Part shown: in pieces, positions 46,482 to 55,800 of the stretch | Position numbering within the stretch: the first letter of the stretch is position 1 | Layout: every line of letters begins with the position of its first letter | Assembly: GCA_050084985.1 (NCBI GenBank) | Contig: JBITNC010000001.1 | Span: 182,156,001 to 182,220,000, forward strand | DNA length: 64,000 nt | Direction of reading: 5' to 3' | Source: Nageia nagi | Taxonomy: Eukaryota; Pinophyta | The notes under the pieces: model-generated | Told to the model about the DNA's origin: nothing | The model's input: only the letters and a program-made list of their open reading frames with translations | Database searches by the model: none | Translations under genes and position numbers: made by a program

Positions 46482-46742
46482 AAGTTTGCTCTGCGTGACA
46501 AACTTGTTGTACAATTGTTGTTATAGAGTGTTGATTATTTTATACCTCAGTGGTAAGTTTGCTCTGCGTGACAAACTTATTGTACATTTTATACCTCCGT
46601 GGTGAGTTTGCTCTGCATGAGAAACTTATTGTACAAATTTTGAGCATGTAATTAATATACCTCTGTGGTAAGTTCGCTCTGCGTGACGAACTTGTTGTAC
46701 ATTCTATACCTCCGTGGTGAGTTTGCTCTGCGTGAGAAACTC
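46482..46742 (+). repeat. Five repeated hairpins in C3 3' region
   Basis: Each copy reads CCGTGGT then an arm, CTCTGCRTGA as loop, and the complementary arm, then TTGTAC. Arms: 46482-46488/46499-46505 (AAGTTTG/CAAACTT), 46555-46561/46572-46578 (same), 46604-46609/46622-46627 (GAGTTT/AAACTT), 46670-46676/46687-46693 (AAGTTCG/CGAACTT) and 46719-46724/46737-46742 (GAGTTT/AAACTC). Changes in one arm are matched in the other in copies 4 and 5. Confidence 0.88.
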
Positions 46743-47228
46743 GTTGTACAATTTTATGCTCTATTTTAAAATCAACACATGTCTATATACAATAGGTGAC
46801 TATGAGTGATGGCTTGGCATCTCCGTGATGGCTTATAGTGCACCATTGATCAGTTATTTATAAAATGGCATTATTTGATTCTCTTATTTGAATATATGAT
46901 GCATCTAACTGATTTTGTTCATGAGTTGCTTGTAGCATGCAGGATCTTCTTCAGAAATGCAGGTTACTCACCTTGTGAAAGCAAGCTCATGGAGACTCAC
47001 ATGTCAGCTTAAAGTTGATCGACTACTATGTACAGTGAAACCAGTTGTGGTTAATGATTGTATTGTAAACCATTTTTGTCAAATGGTAATGTAGTGAGTC
47101 TCATACTAGTTCTCAAAAAGATTCTCAAAAATATGTAAAAGTTCTCATCTCCACTTGTATCTCTATGGAGGAGAACTCTCTCTTACTCTCTCTCTTCTCT
47201 CTTCTATGCTCTATCCCAATATTTCATT

Positions 47229-47237
47229 AAGGGGGAG
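47229..47237 (+). other. C3 polypurine tract
   Basis: AAGGGGGAG directly before the 3' LTR start TGTTAG, the normal copia arrangement. Confidence 0.92.
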
Positions 47238-47726
47238 TGTTAGAATTTGTAATGAAATATTGTGAATATCTAAACTCCTTGTAAATTCAATTAATCACTT
47301 AAAGGTATGTAGATACCTTAAGTGATTAATAGAATTCTTTAATATGTAGACTTTGACTTTACCAAAGGAGTTAGTTGGTAGGTTGAAGTTTGGTGGTACA
47401 TTTAATGTAACCCTAACCTTACCCTTGGGTTAAAGGAAGGTTAGGGAGGTGCTCTCAACCTATAAATAGAGGGCCTCTCCTCATGTAAACATATCTAAGT
47501 TTTGAGTAAGATTACTCTACTTGGTTGTGTAGGAAAGAGCTAGAGAATAGTTGTAAGAGAGACATAGATTTGAGAATAAGAGAACTAGTTGTGGATGTAC
47601 TCCCAAGGAGGGAGGAACCACATTATATTGATGTGTTATCTTGAGTGATTGTGTTATCTTGTGTACACATGAGTTTCCTAGTCTAAGGTCCTAGAGGATT
47701 TGTTTAGATCTAGTTCAAATCCTTCA
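47238..47726 (+). repeat. C3 3' LTR
   Basis: Same 489-bp length as 45263-45751, with three differences seen (T/C once, A/G twice). Ends AAATCCTTCA and is followed by GTGAT. Confidence 0.95.
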
Positions 47727-49059
47727 GTGATACCTTCCCAGTGGGTATGATTCCTATTATTCAGGACATGGTTATACACAGATAGCGATATGCATGGTGC
47801 CCCACAATACTGGCACAACTTTATCATGATCTCCACGGCTTTGCAGAGGTGGAGAGAAAGGGGAGACAGGTGGCTCACTCTATGATCCTGCAGGTGTGGG
47901 CCTATGAACACATCACTATTTCTAGACCGACTATACTACCCCTAGACCAGCTGGATGATGCCCCCACCTGGCAATGGTGGGTGATGACTGAGGTACTAGA
48001 CTTCCCTAACATAGACCTAGAGGGATGGCGTGTGCGACTTGACTTACTACAGGAGGTGCAGATCTACTAGCGTCCTTATTGGGGAGGTGTTCCAGAGTGG
48101 GAGGAAGACCTAGAGGAGATGACATGGGTGAGACACCCTACCTACCTACAGGCACGTAGGGCTTTAGTGGAGCTGTACAGGCTAGAGCGGGTACTCCATC
48201 ATTTCAGCCTCCAGTAGGGTATACCGAATGACTGCAGGATAGTGGTGCGCTACTACCGTAGCAGGCACCTCCTAGAGGATTACAAGCTAGTGTCAGACTG
48301 GGATACAGATTGGGAGTCCCCCAGCAAGGACTCTGACTATGATGTTGATGATGACATAGATGGACCTGATCATACAGAGGACTATCTAGACTGGTGGAGG
48401 ACACGCTGTCCTCACCACATAGGCATTCATGATATTGACATGGGTGACGATGCAGGGGAGGATGAGGACCCAAGAGACACAGAGACCAGGTGGGACACTC
48501 CCTTCACCACGGGAGGATGGGGAGGGGAGAGTAGCTCTTCATATGCTCATGACACATCTCTAGATGCAGGGCATGACGATAATGAGGAGATTGATCCGGA
48601 CCAGGATGAATATGAACCTAAATATAAGATAGAATCAGACTGGGAGGATGAAGACTACGATGAAGATGATGATGGTAAACTACTTTCTCTTTTACTTTGC
48701 TTTGACTTTCTATTTTTCATAATACGCAAGGAACTAACATGATATGTTAATGCTATGTCATAGATCCTGAGGTTGAGATAGCTAGGCTGCGTAGCCAAAT
48801 CGATTAGAAGGATGAGGAGATCAGGGAGCTACAGGGCCATCTACGGTTTGGAGGAGGAGATTATGTCGGTATCTATCAGGACTTACAGGTGGCCAACAAA
48901 GAAATCAAGGTCCTCTATGAGTAGCTTTGCCAGGCTGAGAGACAGATCAGCGAAGAGAAGGCCCGCACAGAGAAATACAGGGCACGGTGCGAGGGTGGCA
49001 CCTCTAGCAGGGCTACTAGCTCTAGTGTAGGGGGTGGGGGGTCTAGTAGGAGATTTTAA
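47727..49059 (+). pseudogene. PMD gene of PM2, C-terminal part with acidic tail and coiled coil
   Basis: The frame continues from 45,262 as DTFPVGMIPIIQDMV and runs through YAWCPTILAQLYHDLHGFAE, LQVWAYEHITISRP (the WAWE-type block of PMD), TWQWWVMTEV and a closing RALVELYRLERVLHHFSLQ. A long acidic region follows (48,290-48,674; Asp/Glu/Tyr/Gly-rich), then an 89-bp intron. The last exon has a coiled-coil-like helix (EIARLRSQI, EEIRELQGHLR, CQAERQISEEKARTEKYRAR) and a Gly/Ser-rich end with a stop at 49057-49059. In-frame stops at 47783, 48068, 48215, 48805 and 48922 are all TAG. It is nearly complete apart from these and the C3 insertion. Function in the element is unknown; PMD proteins of Arabidopsis act in nuclear gene silencing and genome integrity. 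Confidence 0.87.
48675..48763 (+). other. Retained 89-bp intron in PM2 PMD gene
   Basis: GTAAAC at 48675 and GTCATAG ending at 48763 enclose T-rich sequence between the acidic exon and the coiled-coil exon. Length and position equal those of 14380-14468 in PM1. Confidence 0.65.
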
Positions 49060-49451
49060 ATCACTCTATGTAATCTCATTCAGTTTGCATTGTAAAAAAA
49101 CATTTTGATCATGATATATAAAACATAAACTTTGGTACCTAATTTGTTCTTTATTCATGTACTTGTGATGCATGAATTTGATGTTCCGTGATCCTTGCGG
49201 ACGAACACCAATGATATGACCTGAAATTCTGACCTTTCATGTTGCGAACGTACTTGGAATCTTTTGCTTTCCTCTATTTTTCCCCTAAAAGAGGACCGTT
49301 GGCGGTCTTTTTCTCCTGAAATACAACACCAGCGCTCCTGTTATGACTTCATGAAACCTCCCAATCTCTTAACCCTGATATCTGTTAGAGACCTGAACCA
49401 ACTGCTAGCTTTTCTCTCTCTTTTGTTTTTTTGTTTTTTATGTATTTCAAT
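49060..49451. other. PM2 spacer between convergent PMD and gag genes
   Basis: No gene. It contains a palindrome motif at 49293-49308 and an ACACCAGCGCTCCTG relative near 49,326. This would be the 3' flank of both genes. Confidence 0.5.
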
Positions 49452-50660
49452 CTACCAAATGATACCTTCGGGAGGCCTGGAGCTCCTATCGGGGTTAGCA
49501 TCCTCAAGGAAGATCGTATTGATATGCTGTTCCTCTCTTGTATCTTTGACCTTTGCTGGACATACATAGAATCCATCTTCTATGAGCTTTTGTATTCTAT
49601 CCCTAAGATTTCCACATCCATTTGTAGCATGGCCTTTAGCCTGATGATATTCACAATATCTATCTTCCTTGTACCAATGGGGTTTTTCTGCTGTGGGATC
49701 TTCCTCACGCTTCGGTAAAGGTTGTAATAACCCTTTTTCCACAAGATCTTTTAGGATGTGTCTTGGAGGTATGGGAAATCTCACATATCTCTTTTCCTTC
49801 ATCTCACTTGTATTCTCAGCCATATGGACATCTTTCTCTCTCTTCGATGAATGTGATCTCTTATCCTTTGCTTTTGCCTTTTCATTATTACCATACTTTA
49901 CAAGCCCTAGCTTCACAAGGACTTTTTCTTTCTCTAACAGTTTATACGTCATATCGAAAAATGTGAGATGTGTATAATCAATAACATATGCTTGTAAGGG
50001 TAATATAACAGCTTCTTTAAAAATGTTATTTACCTCTTTTTCTGTTAACCTAATCTTTACTTGCTGCCATGTCTTCTTAAATCTTACAACAAATTTATCC
50101 AGTTGCTCATCACTGCCCTGTTTAATAGCACATAAATCCGATAGCATAACCTCCTTCTTGATGTTATGCTTATATTGCTCTAGAAACAAATCACTGAATT
50201 CCTCAAATGATGTAATGGACCCTTCAGGTAAGCCATAAAACCATTCTCGTGCATCTCCTTCCAAGCTCTGGGGGAAGAATTTAGCCTACAATCTTTGGTC
50301 GGTACCAATTGTGAGTTCACATTCATCCTTAAATCCTTGTATATGTCTCCTTGGATCTCCTCCACCATTGAACTTACTGAATTTCGGTTCTTTGTAATCA
50401 GATGGTGGCATATGCCTACGAATGTCACCACATAAAGGGCTACCAAATTCGAAAGAATCATTAGGTGGCGTTGATCTTCTTACCAATCTGTCTATCTGCC
50501 TCTGCATACCTTCCATAGTAGCCTAAAAATTGCTATTGTCACCCTCACCGCTATTTTGCATTCCTCCGGATCCTTCCGGATCATCATGTCTGATTTCTAC
50601 CAATAACTCATCCAAATCTCTTTTTGAAAGGCTTCGCAAGAATAACTTAAGCTGTTCCAT
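49452..50660 (-). pseudogene. PM2 gag (Ty3-gypsy capsid and zinc knuckle), two stops
   Basis: Minus-strand Gag of about 400 codons from ATG at 50,660 (MEQLKLFLRSLSKRDLDELL) to the stop beside 49,452. It has the gypsy capsid pattern: KFSKFNGGGDPRRHIQGF near residues 95-110, AREWFYGLPEGSITSFEEF near 135-155 and EQLDKFVVRFKKTW near 195. A basic stretch follows, then a knuckle of the CX2HX4HX4C form (CEYHQAKGHATNGC) near residue 335 and a short end. Two in-frame TAG codons (50523-50525, 50286-50288) are the only breaks. No protease or other pol domain follows. Gag would package the element's own RNA, with other enzymes supplied in trans. Confidence 0.92.
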
Positions 50661-50730
50661 AACTAAGACACTCACAAAATAGATGTTAATCTTAACTAAA
50701 ACCTTTAGGGTTTTAGTATAATGATGTGTA

Positions 50731-50751
50731 GTTCACGTCGGGTTCACCAAA
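50731..50751 (-). other. PM2 primer-binding site
   Basis: The plus strand reads GTTCACGTCGGGTTCACCAA next to the LTR, the form of a tRNA 3' end with CCA; the minus strand thus gives TGGTGAACCCGACGTGAAC just after the 5' LTR. The tRNA species was not assigned. Confidence 0.82.
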
Positions 50752-51608
50752 TGTTTACAAATAAAAATTGAGCGTGTAAATAAATAAATAGAGAAATATC
50801 TACAAACTCAATATTATCTATATACTAGCTACGGATAGCGTTTTATTCTAGATATCAATGAACAACATAACCAATTCAGTAGTGTACTTGTACCAACCAA
50901 GACTGTGATTCGTGTACTTACCTCACGGAACGTACCTGACAACGAAGGATGTAGATATTGGCGATGTAGTAATGATAAGCTACCTTTTCCACAATGTCGT
51001 GACCTGCAAGGATGCAAAAAGAGGACCACGGGCGGTCCGTTTTAGTAGTATTAGAGCACCGGTAGTGTTCTTCCGTTCACAAAGGAGCACCGGCGGCCCT
51101 AGCTTGATAGCTTTGACCTCTCGATTAGGTCCAGATCTTCAGTATAGATATCTTAGATTGCAGTGTAATATCAGAATTGATCGCATATGTCAGGGGAGCT
51201 CGCGTAAGGAAGCACACAAACCACAGCCTTGTAGGCGGTACCAAGAGATACCTTAAGGGGTAGCCACTTACAAGACCATACGCGGGATCATGTGTATCCT
51301 TGTTTTTTTGTGGACTTACTATTAGATCCCTTATTTATATAGATAATAGATAATACCGCCCATAGGTCGGCGTGCATCCACATAAATAAGGTTAATTCAT
51401 AAGATTTAATATAAACACATCAATAAACAAGATAATTCATGCAATACTCAAGATAAACCATACAATATTCAAGATAAACCATACAATATTCATATTCAAG
51501 CCAAACATTGATATTATCACTTTAATCCATTCAAGACATATAGTTAGGCCAAGCATATTTCATTAATTTATTGATTTAAAAACATAAATTCATTTTTATG
51601 TGTTAACA
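50752..51608 (-). repeat. PM2 right LTR (5' LTR in element sense)
   Basis: 857 bp, the same length as the left LTR, with few differences. Palindrome motifs at 51023-51038 (GGACCACGGGCGGTCC) and near 51,054 and 51,086 are less decayed than in the left LTR. Followed by the duplication GTATC. Confidence 0.94.
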
Positions 51609-51877
51609 GTATCTATGTTAACTAAAGATGAAGCAGGTTCATATCATATTTTTCCATCTCTTGATGACTTAGTTCCTAATACAATGGATGAACTCAAAGA
51701 GGATTCCATGTTACAAAATAAGGTTGGTTCTACAAGAAGAGGTGAGAAAGAGCTATGGTTGGTTGGATTGAAAGAAAAAATCCTAATAAAGCTAAGTGGA
51801 TGGACAAGTCTAGAGTTGAAGAGTTGTATCCTCATATATGCATTTATGGGACTAAATGCTTTCTCATTAGGAAGGTA
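51609..51877 (+). pseudogene. G2 integrase C-terminal tail, second part
   Basis: The frame split at 41,117 continues as SMLTKDEAG, then LDDLVPNTMDELKEDSML, STRRGEKELWLVGLKEK and a decayed KWMDKSRVEELYPHI end. This tail (DDLxP, LWLVGLKG) is a known ending of several plant gypsy polyproteins without a chromodomain. It ends beside the 3' LTR, with GGAAGG near 51,870-51,875 as a possible polypurine remnant. Confidence 0.85.
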
Positions 51878-52591
51878 TGATTCAAATTAGATTGTTTTAG
51901 GTTGATCTTTGTAGAAGCAATACTCATTCCAAAGGTATTTGTGCTTGGAGATAGACCAAAGACTAAAGTTTGAAGTTTATCAATGATGAAAACCATGCTA
52001 TCAATAGTGTGCATCTACTATTTTCAATTTGTTACTGGTATGCTTTTTGATGAGTTAGTAGGAGAAGTTGAAGGGACATCAATTTTTTGGGTAGATGAGA
52101 GGTTCATGATCATCAAATGATGTCTTGGAAATTTTTCCAGGCCTATTTAAAGATGTGCTACTCTTAGATTCCATAAGAGAGTTTTAGGATTTTGGGATTG
52201 TAAATATTTGAAGGTAGACTAAGAGTCATTCCAAAAATTTTATAGCTATGAAGTTGTTCTTATTGCTATAGGAGATTGCAGTAGTGTTGTAGGAGATGGT
52301 ATTACCACTATTTTGATGGTATTTCTCTATGCATGTAATAATGTAATTTCCATAGATAATGAGAAGAGAAAGCTCCAATACCATATTGGATTAGCCCACA
52401 TTGGGTGAACTAGGGTAAATCATTGTGTTAATCTTATTGTGTGTGATTGAGATTGTTAATTTGTAGTTTTAAATTGTGCAATTTTGAATTTATATGCAAA
52501 TTTGATGGGTCTCATAATGGTGAATATTTTTTTGTTTGAATTTGTAAGTGAGGATCTAAGTATGCTATAAATAGTCAATGATTATGGATCA
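51878..52591 (+). repeat. G2 3' LTR
   Basis: TGATTCAAATTAGATTG to ATTATGGATCA, 714 bp, aligned to 29986-30698 with scattered, mostly transition, differences. Confidence 0.92.
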
Positions 52592-52596
52592 TTAAA

Positions 52597-53850
52597 GGAT
52601 AAATTTTAGCAATAACATAAGTCTTATGATTTAGCATATGATGCCTCAACTTACAAGTTGCAAATATAATGGTAAGGCACAATTTCTCAATGTGGATATA
52701 TCGAACCTCATAGTCAACAAAAGTTATACTTATATAATAAATAGCTTTCTCTTTGTTCATGTCATTCTTTTGTGCCAATATGTTCCGAATAACATCATCA
52801 GTAGAAGAAATGTACAAGTGAAATGGTCTTGAAGGATTAGGTGGGATAAAAATAGGATGAGATAAAAGGTATTTTTTTATTTGATCAAATGCCTCTTGAC
52901 ACTCATCTATCCATTCAAGTTTTACTTCTTTTTTTAAAAGGTGATTAAAAGGTTTGCATTTATTAGATAATTAGGCAATGAATCTATGAATAACATTAAT
53001 TTTTCTTGATAAAATCCTTATTTATTTAATATTTTTTGGGGGATTTATTTTATTTATAGCTTTAATTTTAGTAGGATCAAGCTCAATCCCTCTTCTTGAA
53101 ACAATATAGCCCAAGAGTTTACCAAATGTGACACCAAACACACAATTTTTAGGATTAAGTTTTACATTATGCTCAAGAAGTCTAATAGACATCTTTTCAA
53201 AGAATTTAAGGTGTGTTTTTTTAATTTTAGATTTTACCAAAAGATCATATATATAGTATTCAAAAATTTCACCCATGTAATCATGAAAGATATACATCAT
53301 TGCACATTTGTGTATGGCACCTGCATTCTATAAACCAAAGGGCATGATCTTATAGTAGAAGATTCCTCAAGGTGTTGTGAAAGTAGTTTTATGTTGATCA
53401 TTTATTGCAATATGAATATGATTGTAGCCACTAAAACCATCCATGAGTGAGAGTATTTCATGACTTGCAATTGCATCTACAATCTTATCATGCTAAGTAG
53501 AGGAAAATCATCTTTTGGACAATCTTTATTAATATATTAAAAATTAATGCACATTTGAATTCCTCCTATTTTCTTACAAAAAGGATGTAGGATAGTCAAT
53601 TGGTATGATAGAACTAGCATCCAATTTTTTTCAAGTTCTCCTTTAACAAGGAGTGTAATTTTTGGATGCATTTTTTTAAATTTTTCTTAATGAGTTTAGC
53701 ATCTTTCTGAAGGACAAGGTTATGAACAACAAGATCAGAATCCAATCCAAACATGTCAAAATATTTCCAAGAAAATATTTTAATATACTTCTTAACAAGC
53801 TTAATAAATAACTCTTATTCCTCTTTAGCTAAGATCTTGCGAAGTAACAA
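52597..53850 (-). pseudogene. T1 reverse transcriptase and RNase H (first part) pseudogene
   Basis: On the minus strand the reverse transcriptase is decayed at its start (a FSWKYFDMFGLD block near 53,780-53,740). It is better at the active-site region: FYYKIMPFGLxNAGA near 53,360-53,325, then the open frame 53300-53022 with EYYIYDLLVKSK, where the usual Y-I-D-D is Y-I-Y-D. The connection reads LLGYIVSRRGIELDPTKIKA. RNase H follows at 52817-52597 with KEKAIYYISITFVDYEVRY, HIEKLCLTIIFATCKLRHHM and KTYVIAKIYPL before the G2 junction. The gene resumes at 29,980. Stops and a changed catalytic Asp show it is dead. Confidence 0.9.
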
Positions 53851-54990
53851 AATATGAGGATTGTTAGGATCTACACCAAGGTCAACTTTAATGGTTTCTT
53901 CAATGAGCATGTGTGAAGTGTCATACAATTGGAAAGGTAAGGGTGATAAATTAAGTTCATTATACTCATATTATGAATTATATTTATCAAAATATTCATC
54001 CATATTTAAAATAGTTTTCTCATAAGAATATAAAAGTAGAAGAATATCATTCAAAGTAAGTTTCCATGTTTAAAAATGAAGAATCAATATCCTTATAACA
54101 TTGTGTAAGATGAGTATAGCCTCCAATATGGTTGACTATGGACTCATCACATGGAAAATAATCAAAATAAATAGAAGTATTTTCAAGAAAAAAATTAATT
54201 TGATCAATATCAAGAGGAATTCTATGCAAACCATCATTTGAAATATATGACAAGGGTGTAAGGAAATCCATAGATAAAGTGCAAATAGAATGGGAAAATG
54301 CAACACTAGGATCATATATGATAAGGTTGAAATGGAAAAATTACTCCACTTCAACATTTGTAAAATCTTGAGTAAATTACCCATAATCATAATTTAACAT
54401 GAATGGTGGAGGGGATGAAGTAATATCATATTCAAGAGGTATGCTCATGTTGAAATAAGGATTAAAATAAATCACAAAATCATCAAGATCATGATCAAAC
54501 AAAAAAGGATTATTAACAAAAATCAAGATGGATTACAAAGGTATAATGCTTATGGTTGGGAAAATTTCATGAGAAAGGGTATTAACAAATAAACTTTGTA
54601 AGGATACCTCCTCTTGAATTTCATCACAAGGAAGTTGAGTGATAGAAAGAGTCTTGTGAATAGATAATTCCCTTTCATATGAAATGACATGAGGTGAACT
54701 AATGACTAAAACTTGCTTTTGATAACCCACACCTGATTTATCAAGAGGTTGATGTGGTTATGCAACAATAGGTTCAATAAGACCATGTTCATACTTTCTT
54801 AAATCTTGATCCTTCCAACCATAAGTTTTATAAAATATTAGGAAGCAAAAGCAAACTTGGAAATTTTTTTGGGAGGAATATAAGAAGACAAATAAGAGTA
54901 AAGTTCCTTTCTTGATTCAATAATATTTGACATAATATTCCCTTATTTAATAAAAGAAATCAATTTAAGACATGTATTCTTTGGTTTAAC
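53851..54990 (-). other. T1 spacer between protease and reverse transcriptase
   Basis: Minus-strand reading gives acidic and Ser/Thr-rich stretches in broken frames with no recognisable domain. A long variable spacer here is common in Tat-type elements. It may have been coding in the ancestor. Confidence 0.45.
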
Positions 54991-55800
54991 AAAATTTATA
55001 AGATGCCCCATGTCTCTAATGGAAAGGACATTAGGAAACTTGATAATTCTATTTTGCAATTTATATTATTCAACTTATGTGGAAGTATATGAAACAACAT
55101 ATTTCCCATTTGATTCTCCAATAGAAGGAACCTCACTAGAATATAAAACACTAGAAGGAACACCAACATTAGAAGACTTAACAACATTAGTCTAGACACA
55201 ATATTAGAAGGAGAATATGGAACAATAGGCACAAGGTGTGTGGAAGAAAGAAGATCCTCATAGGAAGGGATAAAATTACAATATTGAAATGGTTCTAGAT
55301 CAACTTTGAAACATGCTAACTTTCCTTCATGGATTAACTTTATGCATTGATGTAAAGTAGAAGGAACAGACTTCATTTCATCTAGCCATGATCTTCCAAG
55401 TAAAAGGTTATATTACAAATTTCCTTTAATGACATGAAATAAAATATGTAAACTTACAAGGCCCACTCTAAGTGGTAATACTATAGTGCCCATACTAGTA
55501 GAAATAGTGTCATTGAAATCCTTTAGTTATAAGGTGGAAGAGGATAGACTATTTTGAGGTATATTAAGATGGTTCAATGCTAAAGAATATATGACATTGA
55601 GACTTGAACCCTTATAAATCAAAACTCTTTTGAAATTTTATCCCTCCATAAAAGCAATGATGAAGAGTGGGGGATGAGGTCTAAGAAGTCATGACTCTAT
55701 GATCTCATGTTCATAAAATGTTATAGCATTTGAATCACATGATTGGACATGTCCTACATAATTGGTAAAGACTTCTACATCCTGATATTGCACCTAAATG
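54991..55800 (-). pseudogene. T1 aspartic protease pseudogene
   Basis: The minus strand shows VLIYKGSSLNVIYSLALNHL (about 55,630-55,570). In the family the motif is D-x-G-S-S-x-N-V, so the catalytic Asp is replaced by Tyr. Further motifs are NDTISTSMGTIVLPLRVG near 55,515-55,460, LLLGRSWLDEMKSVPSTLHQ near 55,405-55,350 and CIKLIHEGKLACFKVDLEPF near 55,345-55,290. These follow the gypsy protease fold and its usual ILGRPWLHxxxAVPSTLHQ end. Stops interrupt it in places. Confidence 0.82.

Larger units (their letters stand above)
45263..47726 (+). mobile_element. C3: young internally deleted copia derivative inserted in the PM2 PMD gene
   Basis: Two LTRs of 489 bp each (45263-45751, 47238-47726) differ by only three transitions by eye, and a perfect 5-bp duplication GTGAT (45258-45262, 47727-47731) flanks the element. 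It has the primer-binding site and polypurine tract but an interior of about 1.5 kb that holds only a leader and the last part of RNase H. It therefore relies on proteins from a full relative. Its LTR ends, hairpins and 3' sequences show that C1 belongs to the same family. It is the youngest insertion in the window. Confidence 0.95.
41118..51608 (-). mobile_element. PM2: gag-only Ty3-gypsy element carrying an antisense PMD gene (younger copy)
   Basis: Both LTRs are 857 bp (41118-41974, 50752-51608), highly similar, and flanked by a perfect 5-bp duplication GTATC (41113-41117, 51609-51613). On the minus strand the order is LTR, primer site, gag, spacer, PMD gene in reverse orientation, 43-bp array, 96-bp array, CATGAC array, polypurine tract, LTR. 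No pol is present. The element is much richer in CpG than its surroundings, consistent with young age. It sits in the integrase tail of G2 and carries C3 inside its PMD gene. PM1 has the same plan. Confidence 0.93.
29986..52591 (+). mobile_element. G2: forward Ty3-gypsy element inserted in T1, hosting C2 and PM2
   Basis: LTRs of 713 bp (29986-30698) and 714 bp (51878-52591) flank gag, protease, reverse transcriptase, RNase H and integrase in gypsy order. The flanks TCAAA (29981-29985) and TTAAA (52592-52596) form a 5-bp target duplication with one transition. Removing C2 (34902-40900) and PM2 (41118-51608) leaves about 6.1 kb, a normal size. An initiator-Met primer site follows the 5' LTR. 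I see no chromodomain after integrase. Confidence 0.92.

Noticed and set aside
49669-49977. Plus-strand frames over 49264-50238
   Set aside because: They are antisense shadows of the minus-strand PM2 gag, which has clear capsid and knuckle motifs.
50731-50751. tRNA fragment ending in CCA
   Set aside because: Its place right beside the LTR, the repeat of the same arrangement in PM1 and the absence of a cloverleaf upstream identify it as a primer-binding site.
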